Source of the DNA: Entomortierella parvispora
Lineage: Eukaryota; Mortierellomycota; Mortierellomycetes; Mortierellales; Mortierellaceae
Length of the DNA: 64,000 nt
Direction: 5' to 3'
Assembly (NCBI GenBank): GCA_963573315.1
Contig: OY752151.1
Location: forward strand, 1-64,000
Numbering within the stretch: the stretch's first letter is position 1; each line of letters opens with the position of its first letter. The notes beneath the pieces were generated by a model that saw only the letters and a program-made list of their open reading frames with translations, was not told the origin of the DNA and ran no database searches. The position numbers and the translations under genes were made by a program. Shown here one piece after another: positions 10,431 to 22,413 of this stretch.

Positions 10431-11740
10431 TTGACGCAATCACCTGTTCCTCTAACCCTCACATTTACTTGTCAACAGTTTTGTGATTTCTGGATCCAAG
10501 AAAGGAGAGCATATGATTGGCAGTATCGAACCGCCAAACATTCCGAATTTTATAACCAAGACCTCGACACGCCATTGCCTAATAGGTCGTCTTCCCTTAC
10601 CACCGTGAAATGTTGCCCTGGTCGAAACCCCGAGTTCGATTGGAGTCTGCAATACGTTTGCCGCCGTTGGCGTAAGCCAAGTGTATTGAAGAGCGGCCAC
10701 GTCTCTGTAGGGATGAACTGCAAAGCCCTGCTATCAGTGCGCAAGGCCATTGGCAAGGACAGATTTCATGTACTGTATCATTGGAAACACAATCATGATA
10801 CATCGTGTGTGGAACGGGCGAGATTACCCTGTGGACGAAATGATCGCGAATGGCTCCAATATCAAATTGACCAAGGCCATGACTGGGTGTCAATCCAGAT
10901 GAAACTGCGTCCTGGGCAGGAGTTGACGCCTGATGTGAGTTTCATTTGTGTTCCTTTGTGTTTTGTCATGGAAACATGGATCGCTGAATGCCTTTTCACG
11001 TTTATTTATATACATAGATTAAGAACGGTAATATTATCCCCCCATCAGCGTTGGCCATTGGAGAAAACGACGCTCGGGGAGCCATTTACCAGCAGAGAAT
11101 AGGAATGTGGCAGAAGGACACGGATCTTGTGGAGAGTGTTGAGTTATGGATCCAAGAGATCAAGCAAAAAGGAGGAAAAGCAATGTTCGAAAAAAACCTG
11201 AGAGAACCGGCGGATAAGTCGTTTCTAATTGCCTGGAGCACATCATTTCAACTTGAGGCACAGAGCTTTCAACGCAGAACAGTCTTCATGTGGATTTTGA
11301 GGTGTCACTAAGTCACGACTCCATTTACTGCATGGACTCCACTTATAAAACTGTGCCAAATATCAAGAAAGTGCGAGATGGCGGCGGCCATACCAGATTC
11401 GCTTTTCTGTTCACGCTACTGGTAAAGGATAGAATCGTTCATAAAGGCATTCCAGTTGCGTTTCTGATCACGTCTTCCGAGTCGCAGTACGTAACATGTC
11501 ATACTATAGCCGCGAACAGGTCTGTTTATCAAGGATAGTTTTCATCAATACTCATGTGCTGATCTTCGATACGTACGTAGATATAACATTGAACATTGGT
11601 TACGATGGCTGAAAAGCGATTGTAGTCTGAAGACAGCTGCTTTTATGGTAGACTGTGCACCGGCCGAGTCTTTGGCCATCTCAAGAATATTTCCTCATGC
11701 GGTTGATGCATACAGGTCTCTGTTGTCGGGTCATTTGTAG
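10431..11740 (+). pseudogene. MULE-type transposase relic
   Basis: A plus-strand frame from 10431 encodes a Cys/His-containing N-terminal part (KCCPGRNPEFDWSLQYVCRR and later WKHNHDT), resembling the DNA-binding head of MULE/FAR1 proteins. An intron with a GTGAGT donor near 10934 joins in frame to sequence resuming near 11019. Around 11310-11480 the text has DSIYCMDSTYKTVPN, FLFTLLVKD and IPVAFLITSSES, typical of the MULE DDE core. After a frame break, 11577-11740 continues with MVDCAPAESLAI, which fits the second catalytic Asp. No C-terminal SWIM zinc finger is seen. Strongly damaged. Confidence 0.65.
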
Positions 11741-12459
11741 ATATGACGTTAGAGTCGATCCGAGGGGTTGTCAGAAATAAGGAGTTTGTTTTGAGAGGAT
11801 TGTTGGTAGAAAAGAGCGGATGCAAGATATTAAGAGCATAAGGAGAGACGAGAGGACTGAGCTCGTAGAAGTTTGATGGGAGATGGAACGAAGAGCAGAT
11901 GCGTCCTGCGAAGGAGAGGATAGCAAGACGATAATTAGGAGGAAGAAACGTAGAGTGGCAAGGACGGGATGACTGTGCTAAAGAAAGAAACTTCCTGCTT
12001 CCAGTGAAGAAATGAATGGGTGGATGAGGAGGTTGAATGAAGAAGGAGAACGGGCGTGGCGAAGGGCGGCACGGTCTTTTCTATGACGGAGAGAAATGGG
12101 CCCTTGAAAGCAAAACGATAAAAAAAAAGAAAAAGAAAAAGTAAACACAGCCTGCTGTTTCTTTTGTAGTCCACAGAGATGGCACCTCAGAGAGCTGATT
12201 GTGCGCCCCCTGAATGGCGCATCCTTCGTGCCTGAACCACAAGTCCGTGCTTCGTGCCCGAGATCACCCCTCCCCGCGCGATGGCGTGAGTAGCTGAGCG
12301 AAATCAGAGACTGAAGGACTTCACCATTAAAAATTGACAGCACATTGAGAGAGAAGGCCAATCACATGAGATTGTCGATCGATCAAACCCCCCCAAGACC
12401 AAACTCTGACTGACGAAGCTCACGACTACACTATCTTCAATCATCTTGTCCGTGACCTT
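11741..12459. other. Spacer without recognised genes
   Basis: No recognisable coding sequence; a short A-rich run lies near 12120-12141. Confidence 0.4.
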
Positions 12460-13290
12460 TTGCTTCTGCCCTACAAAAAGATTGGCAAGCCCCTTCAGCC
12501 CAGAATAGTATGCCGGATCCTACACAAAGAAGAATATTTTCTAGCGTTGTGATCAAGAATGCCGAAAAGTTGTATAACAAGCAAAGAAGTATTACAAAAA
12601 ACAGGAACAGTCGCGATGTCCTTGAACGCGGCCAACCGAGTTCTTGAAGTTCTCTTTGCATGAAGGCTCAACCGGCGTATTGCTTCACAAACTTCAATAA
12701 CTTCTACCATCAGGCGCGTGTCGTCGGAGCGCCTTGACTTGGGTTACCACCTTCAGAGGCTTGGCACAAAGCCTATTGAGGAAGATGGCGTCGGCGAGAA
12801 CACCTGATATCGCAGTTCGTTCAGGCAGCCATCCAGGCGCTTCCCCCATGTTGTTTGATATGTCTCTACGATCACCTCCTTGAAAACGGACGCGATGTGG
12901 TGCCAGTGTCCGCAGAGGTCGTGAAGGGGCCTCCGGAATAAGGCCTAAACTAGGAGCAGTAAGGGGGTGAATCGCGGAGAAGAGAGAACCCTATGTCTTG
13001 CAACAAGCAAACATAGATCATCGTGGACGTGAAGAATGAAAGACAGGGCGGTGGATGGTGCGGTCGACAATGCGGACAGAATTGTTGATTAGAGAAGAGA
13101 GAGGAAGTGGACCCTGCTGGTGATGAGAAGGGAATGACCAAGAAGGAAGGAGAGTGAGTGGGTGCAAGGGCATGTGCAAGAACGCGTGGACGGGCACAGA
13201 TACAAAAGAAAAGAGCGCGCAAGGAACACGTGCTCTCTTTTTTTTGCGATTCTTTTTTTTGCGCTCTTCTTCTCCACAAGGGAACCACAT
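12460..13290 (-). pseudogene. Relic of unknown gene, copy B of a local duplication
   Basis: Diverged second copy of 6556-7345 in the same orientation. The shared landmarks appear in the same order: TCCTTGAACGCGGCCAA, GGAAGATGGCGTCGGCGAGA, CTTGAAAACGGACGCGATG, GGAATAAGGCCTAA and the upstream CACGTG block (near 13228). Stops interrupt every minus-strand frame. The function is unknown. Confidence 0.5.
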
Positions 13291-14100
13291 TCACCTGTCC
13301 TCTCCTCTTCTCCTTGCTCTCATCATCTGGACATCTGGACTCAGATTCCAGCGAACAGCGACATGGACATGTGTGGGAATCAAGTTTTGAGAACAGCCCA
13401 ATGCAGAAACATACATGGAACCGTCGGGAGTGGTAATTGCTCGTGCCTGACGTGGAAAGGACCATTGATCTTAATGAACGAATCAAATTCCTTAGTGCTG
13501 ACTTCTTCTTTGTGTTCATTAGATCGTACTGGCACTCATTAACGCCTCTGGCCCTTCTGAAGGGAACAAGAACAAGCTCTCACTATTCCGAACACGAGCG
13601 TCAGCAACACTCTACATGCTCTGCGGGACTACAAACTCGGCCGTTGTTTGATGAGTCCAGATATTTTGGATATTGTGGTGTCGACCATGACCAGGACAGT
13701 CGAGTCGAGCTTCCAACATCGACCACTTATGAGGACGACTTGCGACGCCTCAATCTCCTTTCGACCTCCACCAACAACTCTTTGCTTTGCACTAGATTGC
13801 TTAGAGATCGTCGAGATGCTTCATCGAAATGAGGATGCTGGTGCTCACCCGAGGGAGAACGTTGTCAAAGACCATAGCACACCGCCTGTACCACAATCAG
13901 AATACAAGCCACATGACTGTAATATGTGGTGAAGGTGGTCGCAGATGATCGCTTCGGACATACTGAAGACAATCCTTCTCACTCTTTTCGGCTAGTGGCG
14001 AAAGGATGGTGAGGTTTGGTCAAGTTCACAGTCACTCGATAGTTGTCGCATCCCGTCCGCCAGTTCAAAGTGTGGGCAAGATGGATTGCCTTGACAGGCT
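13291..14100. other. Spacer, no recognised gene
   Basis: A 131-codon plus-strand frame (13437-13832) and others are present, but I recognise no domain. It may be an eroded gene; I cannot support a call. Confidence 0.35.
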
Positions 14101-14167
14101 CTTTTTTTTTTTTTTTAAAAAAAAAAAAAGAATAAACGAATACTCATGGGGGGAGTGAACGTGTACA

Positions 14168-15041
14168 CCCGTGAGAAACAAAATCTGTGATACTTTCAAT
14201 CCCCTTGCACTCATCATAACTCATTATTCCCACCTCCCCGTGAGCACTCTTTCTCTTTTTTCATTGCTAAACCTCCATAAATACAATATTCGGAGTTGTC
14301 CCTACCGTAGCCTCTGGCGCGACTATCCTCTTACCACACCCCCTGCACTGCAACTGAAGGTCTCTTATTTGTCCTCCATCCTCCTCCCGTATGACTATTT
14401 GATCATATCTCTTCTCTTAGCGACAGCATGTGTATTGTCCCCAGCTTCTGTGCCAAGTAGAATATGGGAATAGAGTGACTCAATGTAGCATACATCACTG
14501 ACAATGGCGTACTGCCGATCTAAGAGCCCTGGCTGCCATATCCCGATCAATTTTTCCATACTAGCGCGGATCCTGAAGATAAATCCTGGTTTCAGACCTG
14601 GGGCACGCAAGATCAGGCTCTATTGTAGTTCCTGGCAAGATTTGATGTCTCAACTGGAACATCGGGCACGATGTTTTGTTGGACAGGTTCGCGATTTATA
14701 GACAGATACGTCTTCAGGTCACCATAAAGTCATTGCTCTCTTTGAGCATTACGCTGCGGTCATTTTGAATTGGAAGTTATGGAGAGAGTGAACTGTAGTT
14801 CACTAAGGCGATATAAAGGAACTCTGATTATCTACTGAAATATGTCCCATACTACCCTCATATTCAAGGCCCAATCAGAAAGCCCAATGGCCTCAAAATA
14901 TGAGGCTAGCTGCCCTTTTCATTTAACACAGGTACGGCTTTTTTTAAATAAAAAAAATAGAATACTCACGGGGAAGTGGGAATAATGAGTTTTGATGAGT
15001 GCAAGGGGATTGAAAGTATCACAGATTTTGTTTCTCACGGG
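14168..15041. repeat. Foldback element: 77-bp near-perfect inverted repeat around a 720-bp core
   Basis: The arms 14168-14244 and 14965-15041 are reverse complements at 75 of 77 positions. Each arm starts and ends with the word CCCGTGAG, so an arm is itself bounded by the same 8-mer. Outside both arms lie A/T homopolymer runs followed by AATA(AACGA)ATACTCA; a third degraded copy, AATAAACGA followed by GGGGAGTGAGA, is at 15180-15201. The core between the arms shows no transposase. It may be a non-autonomous foldback or MITE-like element. Confidence 0.75.
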
Positions 15042-15956
15042 AGTAGAATGCACTGAGAATAGTCTGTAAAGCAGTTTTGACGGGGAATGGGCGTGAGACT
15101 GGGCTCAGAAGAAATTTTCACGCCCCGTGAATGTTTATTTTCATTTTTTTTTAGTCCAAAAAAAAAAACTGCAAGCAAAAATAAACGAGTTGGGGAGTGA
15201 GAATTCGCAGCTTACTAGACCGGTCCTCCATGTGGGAACTGTGCATGGACAACACATACTGAGAAAGATGTCCTTCGCATTTTCTACCTGTCTAAAGGTT
15301 GATCTTCGTGGGAAAGAGCGTCTTTTCACACAGGGCAAGGTTTTTACATTCATTCACGCTGGTTTTTTACTCTGCTGCGCTGTTCAAAAAATGTCAAAAT
15401 GTCAGTGTCAAGGTGCACAGGGCGCGGTTGGAAGGTTTATGAAAAAATAAGACATTCTGTCCTTCTGGGGCGCGGTTTGAAGCATTTCTAAGCAGATTTT
15501 TTGACAAGCACTGCATTTCATCATCTTCCAATCCAAGTTCTCCTTGTGTCCTGCAATTGGTATGGATGAAGGCAATATACATCGCTTGCCTATTCAAGAA
15601 TGTGACTCGGAGCACGTCAGTTTCCCATTCGCCGACACGGGCTCGCCCCCTTCGCCCTCTCTCTCCCTCCCTCGGAGAAAACGGGCGAAAGGTGGGTGAG
15701 GTGTTGCCAATAGCACAGTGTCCTGTTGGAAGAAAAGTTTAAAACACTATTGATGATAAGATAAACGCCAAGAAGAATACTACCGTCTGACAAATACGCG
15801 AAAGAAAAAACACGTCGGTGATCAGCCTTAAATAGTCTGGGAACGAGAACATCTCCGAGGTTCAAGAACCATCTCTCTCAACTCTGTCTTCAACTCTGAT
15901 CCTCTCCAGTGCACAGACTTTCACTCTTCCTACACCCTCAAGCCCACCCCCACACC
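15042..15956. other. Upstream region of the ABC transporter gene
   Basis: No coding sequence recognised. A TTAAATAG word near 15828, about 130 bp before the ATG at 15957, could serve as a TATA-like element. The 80 bp before the ATG are pyrimidine-rich, as is common in fungal leaders. Confidence 0.4.
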
Positions 15957-18900
15957 ATGCCCTTTTGTGATGCCGAAGGATGGGGTCCTGTGAGCTCCAT
16001 AAGAACGTTAGACTTTACAATCTGTTTCCAGGACAGGTAAGAGCTCTGAATGTACTGTCTGTACATGTCCCGCTGTCAAGTTGACTCGCAGCAATCACTT
16101 TACCAATTTCTTGTACTCTGATCTGCTCACCTTTAGTGTGCTGTTAGTACTACCGAGCGCAATCTTCGTGTTAGCTGTGTTCCCCCGATTCTTTATTGTT
16201 CTATCCAAGGGCCACCTTGAAGGTGTCACCTCAACGCCAACATTCCGAGCCAAGACCACGGGTGTTGTTGCTGCCTTTGCATTGCAGGCTGCACTTCTTG
16301 CCATTATCGTTCAGAACAATGGTTACGCCTCCTCGGCCCTTCTGAGTTCTGTGCTGTATATGTTATCGATTGTAAGTCCATGAGAAATATTAGAAATATT
16401 CAGGCGCATCCTTACCCACCTATATCTAGTCGCTAACTATTTCTCGATGTTTGTATTGCAAACAGCTGGCCGCTCTTGCTCTACATTATGTAGAGCATTT
16501 CAACATGCCTAATCCCTCAGGCACCTTGCTTCTGTACTGGTTGTTCACGGCGCTATTTTCCATCTTTCCAACCAGCTCGTGGATTCAAAAATCGCCAAAT
16601 GGTCTCAAAGACCCTTTGCCATTGTTGAAGCTTCTCTTCACCATCGTGGCTTTCATTGTTTTCGGCCTGGAGAACATCTCCAAAGTTTGTCACCATGACC
16701 TGAAGCGACCCAACGTCGAAAAGGTGGAGCAAGTGAACCCCTCGCCTGAAGCCTCTTCCAACTTCTTTGTCCGCATGACGTTTCTCTGGCTCCTTCCCTT
16801 GCTCAACAAGGGTACAAAAAAGACGCTTCGAATGGATGACATCTGGGCGTTGCACCCCAAGCTGCTGTCGTTCCCTCTGTTCCTTGCCAGTCAAGCCAAG
16901 ATTGATGCCGACGAAGCCATTGCCCGCCAACAGGCCCAGAAGCAGAAGGTGGAGGGCATCAACGATGCTCCCATCGTGAAACCACACGCGATTGATCTTT
17001 ACAGTGTCCTCATGAGCACAGTAGATTGGAGCTTCTGGAGTGCTGTCGTTCCACGTCTCCTCTACATCGCTGCGCTGTATATCCGACCCGTTTTCTTCAC
17101 GAGCCTGCTGAATTTCCTATCAAGCTACAGTGCCGATTCGAAGGCAAAGGGTACTGAGCCGGAAGCGTGGAAGGGCTACGGCTATGTTATCGCCATTTTT
17201 GTCTCTGCGGTCCTCAGCGGTATCTTCAACGCTCAGTTCTCCAACATCTGCTTCCAGTCGTCGGTGAAGGCCAGAAGCGCTCTTGTTAGCCTGATCTACC
17301 GCAAGGCTTTGCGTCTAAGCTCGACCAACAAGCAAGAAGGCATTGGTGCCATTGTCAACCACATGAGCGCAGACGTCGAACGCATTCTCTTGATCTTCAC
17401 AAACATCTATTTCTTTGGGAGTGGTATCATCGAGCTTGTTGTGGTCGCCTATCTTCTCTACCAGCAGATCAAATATTCCACAATTGCCGCTATAGGTGTC
17501 GTGATCGCGATCGTTGCCGCTTGCGGCGGTATGGCTCCTAGTGTTCGCGCTTCTCAGGAGCTCATCATGGTTCAAGCAGACAAACGTATAAAGCTGATCA
17601 GCGAGCTGGTCAATTCTATCAAGTCCACCAAGCTGTACGCTTGGGAGCGATACTTTGTCAAAAACATTTCAGAGTCCCGCTACAAACAACTTCACTTTGT
17701 CAGGCTGTATTACATCTGGAGCACAATCAATTCAACCTTACTCTACTCCGCTACCACCATCGCCACGTTTGCCGCCTTGTCGATCTACGCCGCCACCGCC
17801 GCTCCTGGCATGCCTCTGGACATCACCCGCATGTTCAGCGCCCTTACTTATATCAACATGCTTGGAACCCCACTCCTCCAAACTAAGACGGCCTTCCCGA
17901 TTATTATCAGTGGCAGAGTGTCGTTCAGTCGTGTCAAGGCGTTTCTGGAATCAGAAGAGATCAATCCAGACAATGTCATGCGCAATCCAGAAGCAAGAGC
18001 CTCTGACGTTGCGTACGAGGTCAAAGATGGCACCTTTGGTTGGTACACCCCTGAAGCCATCAAGATCACGAATGAGAAGCGCGGGGGCGAATCTAAGGAA
18101 CAGGCAGAAAGGGTGGCGGCAATGGAAACCAAGAACAACCAACACAAGGACGGAAAAGATGAGGGTTCAATAACTGAGCCAGGCTGGACCGGGGAGAAGA
18201 CTGACAGTGGGAAAACTGAGCAAGGGCCAAAGGAGGTGTCGGATTGCGCCAATCAGTTAGACATGGACAGAAAAACAGAAGAGGCAAAACAGGATACTCT
18301 CGGCCCTGTTTTGCACAATGTATCGTTCACTATCAAGCGAGGGTCGCTGACAGCTGTCGTCGGTCGAGTTGGTCAGGGAAAGTCATCCCTGGCCGGTGCC
18401 CTTCTCGGCGAGATGCACAAGTATAGTGGTTCTGTTGTTGCCTACGGTTCGCTTGCATATGTCGCCCAGTCCGCTTGGATCCTCAATGACACTGTCCGCA
18501 ACAACATTTTGTTTGGCCAAGAGTACGACAAGGAGCGATACTTGCAAGCTATCAAGGCTTGTGCCCTGATCTCCGACTTCAAGATGCTCATCAACGGTGA
18601 CCAAACGCTTATCGGTGAAAAGGTACGTACAAAACACCTGGGAGCATCGCTTGTGAAGGCAACTGTAAAGACAAAAGTGATATTGATATTGAAATTGCCA
18701 CCTTCTACTAGGGTATCAGTCTCTCTGGAGGCCAGAGGCAGCGTATTTCCATTGCCCGGGCCGTCTACGCCGACGCCGACGTGTACATCTTTGACGGTCC
18801 TCTTTCGGCTGTCGACGCGCACGTTGACCGTCACATTTTCGAAGAGGCCATCAACAAGATCCTTGTTGGCAAGACTCGCGTTCTGATTACCAACGGAATC

Positions 18901-21009
18901 CATCATCTTCAAGACGTAGACCAGATCATTGTGGTCAAGCAGGGAAGAATCGCTCAGGATGGGAGCTATGATGAGCTTATCCAAGACACCGACGGTGATC
19001 TTTTCCGATTGGTGGCGGAGAGCAATTTGACCCACGGAGGTGCTAAGGACAACGAGGATCCCAAGAACATGTCCAGCAACATGTTGCTCGCTGAGAATGA
19101 GGGGGAGGCTATTGAGGTCCACGATAGCAAGGAGGGTACTCATTCTGACAGTCCAATCGAACGCTCCCAGGTCTGCTCATCCCATCTTTCGCGGCCTTTG
19201 CAAGACGACAATCTTGAATTTGACGAGCACCAAGTCGTCGATGAAGAGGTGACCAAGGAGGGTCGCGTGAGCTGGGCAGTCTACAAGACCTATATCCAGT
19301 CTGCCGGTCCGTTTAGCTGTGCCATCTTTCTTTTTATCAACCTCATCTTCATTGCAATTCAGTTCTATTTCCAGTTCTGGCTCAAGCAATGGGGATACGA
19401 CAATCAAAGACCTGTGCCTTCTCACAGCCTCAACTACTGGATCCTATCCACGCTTGGCTGGACTTTGGGGTCTGTGATGACGCTCGGGTCTATTTACTGC
19501 GTTTCGTACCTCGTGCTGGCTCGTCGCGCCTCCAAAACCCTACATGCTGACATGCTCCAACCGTTGGTCCGCTCGCCAATGAGCTTTTTCGACGTCACAT
19601 CTTCGGGCAAGATTATCAACAGATTCAGTCAGGATATCGCCGCGGTTGATCTTGATCTGCCGATGAAGTTTGTGGGCCTTCTCTTTGGCATCCTTTTCGT
19701 CATCCTACAATTTGCGTTTGCAATCGCGGCTACACCCTACAGCATCATTTTGTTGGTTCCTCTTTGCATTTGCTACTACTTCCTGGCAGGGTATTACCTG
19801 GTCTCGTCTCGCGAGCTCAAGCGTCTCGACTCTGCTGCCCGCTCACCAATGTACGCTCAGTTTGGAGAGACGCTCAACGGTCTAGCAACAATCCGCAGTT
19901 TTTCCCATGGAGATCGGTTCCGCATGCAGGCCAACAAGATGCTTGATCAGTCGCAGCAAGTCTACTACTTGGTTAACTTGACCCAACTATGGCTTCAATT
20001 GATGCTTGATTTCCTCAGCAACATTGTTCTCGGCTTTGTGGCCCTGATGGCTGTCCTTCAGCGAGATCCTTCGAGTGCTGGACAGTTTGGGATTGTTATT
20101 AGTCAAATTGGCACTCTGACCGGGATGACTACAGTGATGATGACGGCTTACTGTCAGCTCGAGATTGGCATCGTCTCTGTCGAGCGTATCCGCGAGTATA
20201 GCCAGCTCCCCTCAGAGGCTCGCGATGTGATTCCTGACTCCAAGACTGACAAAAGCTGGCCACGACAGGGCAAAATTGAGTTTCAAAACTATTCCACGCG
20301 ATACCGTGAGGGTCATGATCTGGTGCTCAAGAACATTGACCTGACAATTCACCCTGGGGAGCGCATTGGTATTGTTGGGCGTACAGGTGCGGGAAAGTCT
20401 TCTGTGACGATGGCGCTCTTCCGAATCATTGAGCCATCGGAAGGCAAAATCGTCATTGATGGGGTGGATATCTCGACCTTGGGACTGCATCAGCTTCGAT
20501 CTAGCTTGGCCATCATTCCCCAGGAGCCCTTCCTCTTTGGTGGCACGATCCGCCTCAACCTCGATCCATTTGACGAATGGCAAGACGCTGATATCTGGGC
20601 AGCCCTTGAGTCTGCCTCTCTTAAAGACTACGTGTCGTCGCTGCCCGAGGGACTCAACGCGGTGATTGAGAATAGTGGCGACAGTCTCTCGCTCGGTCAA
20701 CGCCAGCTAATGAGTCTGGCAAGGTCGATGCTCAACCAGCACATTCAAGTCCTCTGTCTCGACGAAGCGACTGCTGCGATCGATATCGAGACGGACAACG
20801 CTATCCAGGTCGCGCTTCGCAAGTCGTTTCAGAACTGCACGGTGCTGACGATTGCCCACCGTATCAACACTATCATGGACAGCGACCGAATCATCGTTCT
20901 CGATCACGGACGCATTGCCGAATTTGATCCACCTCAAGTATTGCTCAGCAATCCCGACAGCATCTTTTATAGTCTTGTCAAGAAGAGTGAAAACCTCAAA
21001 TCGTCCTAA
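15957..21009 (+). CDS. ABCC/MRP-type multidrug resistance ABC transporter
   Basis: Four exons (15957-16036, 16092-16371, 16466-18622, 18712-21009) give a phase-consistent 1604-residue protein. Exon 1 (MPFCDAEGWGPVSS) and exon 2 encode an MRP-like N-terminal TMD0. Then follow TMD1, NBD1 (Walker A GRVGQGKSS near residue 753; signature ISLSGGQRQR at the start of exon 4), TMD2 (about 1035-1330) and NBD2 (Walker A GRTGAGKSS near 1395, LSLGQ near 1498, Walker B VLCLDEATAAID near 1519). MRP proteins export glutathione conjugates and other organic anions, at the vacuole (Ycf1-like) or plasma membrane; which one is not evident. In NBD1 the residue after Walker B Asp is Gly (IFDGPLSAVDAH) and the H-loop His is Asn (LITNGIHHL), so NBD1 is probably non-hydrolytic. 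A long Glu/Lys-rich linker precedes NBD1. A polyadenylation-like TTTAATAAAA lies near 21079. Confidence 0.93.
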
Positions 21010-21293
21010 CGGGAACAATTTACAATCTTGGCCAGATTCTAGTGTTAGTTCACGAAGGTCTTCATCTTGATCACGTATTTAATAAAAAAAGTTCTAAAGT
21101 ATCTTAAACATTTTGCCGTAAAAAATGAGGGATTAGGTCGGCTTCCATTGCCACTGTCATTTGCTCCAGACTCACGCTATTCGATACCCACTTGCTTAGA
21201 TTCACAATTGCGGTTTAATAGCCTGTATCCCGCATGCTGAGAAATACTCAAGGGAATATGATGAACTATACCGCACAGAGCGCTAAGACTTGT

Positions 21294-21925
21294 TCTTCTT
21301 CATTCAAACCTTTGATCTCTTGGTTGGTGAGATGAGTAGGTTCTTGAGGGTTGGGTGGTTAGCCCCAAAGTTCCACTGAGAGGTTAGGCGACACTCTAGA
21401 CTAGTCCGGAACTCGTGAAATCGCCTCTGTTGTTCAAGGAGAAGCTGTCTTTCTTCTCTAAAGTCCTCTAATCGACAGTGGTGCTCTTCAGCCAACTGAT
21501 TGTATCGTTCTTTGTACTCGTCTCCCAAACACTCGCTTCACTCCTTAAGACTGAGTCCATTTCTTTTACCCAGTGTTGATAGCAACTCTCACGGTCCATT
21601 CGAGAGTGCGGAAGAGGTGCCTCCAATTCGGCTCCAGTACGCAAAAAGATTATAACCACGTTCTTGTTCCCGTCCCCAATCCCTGTCCATGTTCCTGCCC
21701 CTTCCCTTGTTCCAGCCCTTGTCCGTATTCTCGCTTTTAGGCAGCCATCTCCTCTGCTATAGCAGTTTCCATTGGGGCATTGTCGTGAGGCGCTTCAGTG
21801 TGAGAGCACTTACATCTCATTGACAACGGCCGGAGTATCATTCCAAAGACGCTCGTTGCCTTTCCATCAGACAAAGACCTTGAAGAATAGTCTGAACAGT
21901 TACCACCTTCTCGAATAGCCATATC
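21294..21925 (-). pseudogene. Relic of the SANT-like gene, exon 2 only
   Basis: Minus-strand remains of the gene at 31894-33224. The shared 3' end begins with the TTCTTCATTCAAACCTTTGATCTC block (first 20 bases at 21295-21314) and encodes RLEDFREERQL, EQQRRF-EFRTSLECRL, and further upstream SDGKA and PMETAIAE strings. Only the exon-2 part is present and it has several frame breaks. It lies just upstream of the probable original promoter of the first Crinkler gene. Confidence 0.75.
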
Positions 21926-22011
21926 TTACTTGCACACTTTGCTCATGGCTGCCAGTGGGATTTTGCTGAACTGGGTGCATGTGAGGAGACTGTCTTGTTA
22001 AGGGCAAACAT

Positions 22012-22047
22012 GTTATTAAGGGGTCTAACTTCTCGACATATATAAGG
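22012..22047 (+). promoter_or_regulatory. Probable original promoter of the Crinkler pseudogene, now displaced
   Basis: GTTATTAAGGGG (22012-22023) is identical to a 12-mer 104 bp upstream of the second Crinkler gene (40331-40342). A TATATAAG box follows at 22039-22046. If the inserts between 22077 and 28488 are removed, these elements would sit 55-80 bp before the Crinkler ATG at 28504. The role as promoter is inference. Confidence 0.5.
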
Positions 22048-22063
22048 TAAGTTCAAGGAGGGC

Positions 22064-22076
22064 GTCTTTTTGCAGC
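22064..22076 (+). repeat. Target-site duplication, left copy (GTCTTTTTGCAGC)
   Basis: The 13-mer GTCTTTTTGCAGC recurs exactly at 27647-27659, and its last 12 bases recur at 28477-28488. The first two copies bracket the SINE (with the LTR element inside), the second and third bracket the LINE fragment. Each right-hand copy directly follows an A-rich tail, as expected for LINE-type integration. Confidence 0.75.
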
Positions 22077-22101
22077 GGGCGGGCGAGCCCGTTTGCTACT
22101 C
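22077..22101 (+). mobile_element. SINE, 5' part (split by the LTR retrotransposon)
   Basis: The first 25 bp of a tRNA-like SINE lie between the left target duplication and the 5' LTR. The last five bases, TACTC, are duplicated at 27439-27443 as the LTR element's target site. See 27444-27646 for the rest. Confidence 0.6.
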
Positions 22102-22338
22102 TGCAACAGAAGATTAGCTACGCTCCAAAACTACACTCCAAAACTACACTCCAAACAATACCATCATAGCCACCACAGCCACACAGCCACACAGACGTAT
22201 ATATATACCCCCATCCCCCCTACATAATAAACATCATTCGTTCTCCCAACTCTACCTCTTCCCCTGTCCCTGTCCCTGGTCCTTATCCCTGTCCCCTCTC
22301 CCGGTCTCTCCCTTGCATTCCCCTCTGTGCCTATTACA
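22102..22338 (+). repeat. 5' LTR
   Basis: 237 bp, starting TGCAACAG and ending CTATTACA, so it has the TG...CA termini. A duplicated CTACACTCCAAA unit lies near the start, and a TATATATATACCCC box at about 22198-22211 is the likely U3 promoter. It is identical to 27202-27438 at an offset of exactly 5100. Confidence 0.97.
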
Positions 22339-22356
22339 TGGTAGCAAAGGTCCCTT
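22339..22356 (+). other. Primer-binding site
   Basis: TGGTAGCAAAGGTCCC directly abuts the 5' LTR. The TGGTAGCA start resembles the complement of an initiator-Met tRNA 3' end, the usual primer for many Ty3/gypsy elements. The tRNA identity is not proven. Confidence 0.6.
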
Positions 22357-22413
22357 CGATTCACTGCCTCACCGTTCCCACCCTACGAATTCCCTCCCTT
22401 TTCCCTAACCACT

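Noticed and set aside
7349..10460. Defined terminal inverted repeats and TWA target duplication for the Harbinger element
   Set aside because: I searched by eye for the reverse complement of the sequence near 7349-7370 around 10380-10460 and did not find it, so element boundaries are left open.
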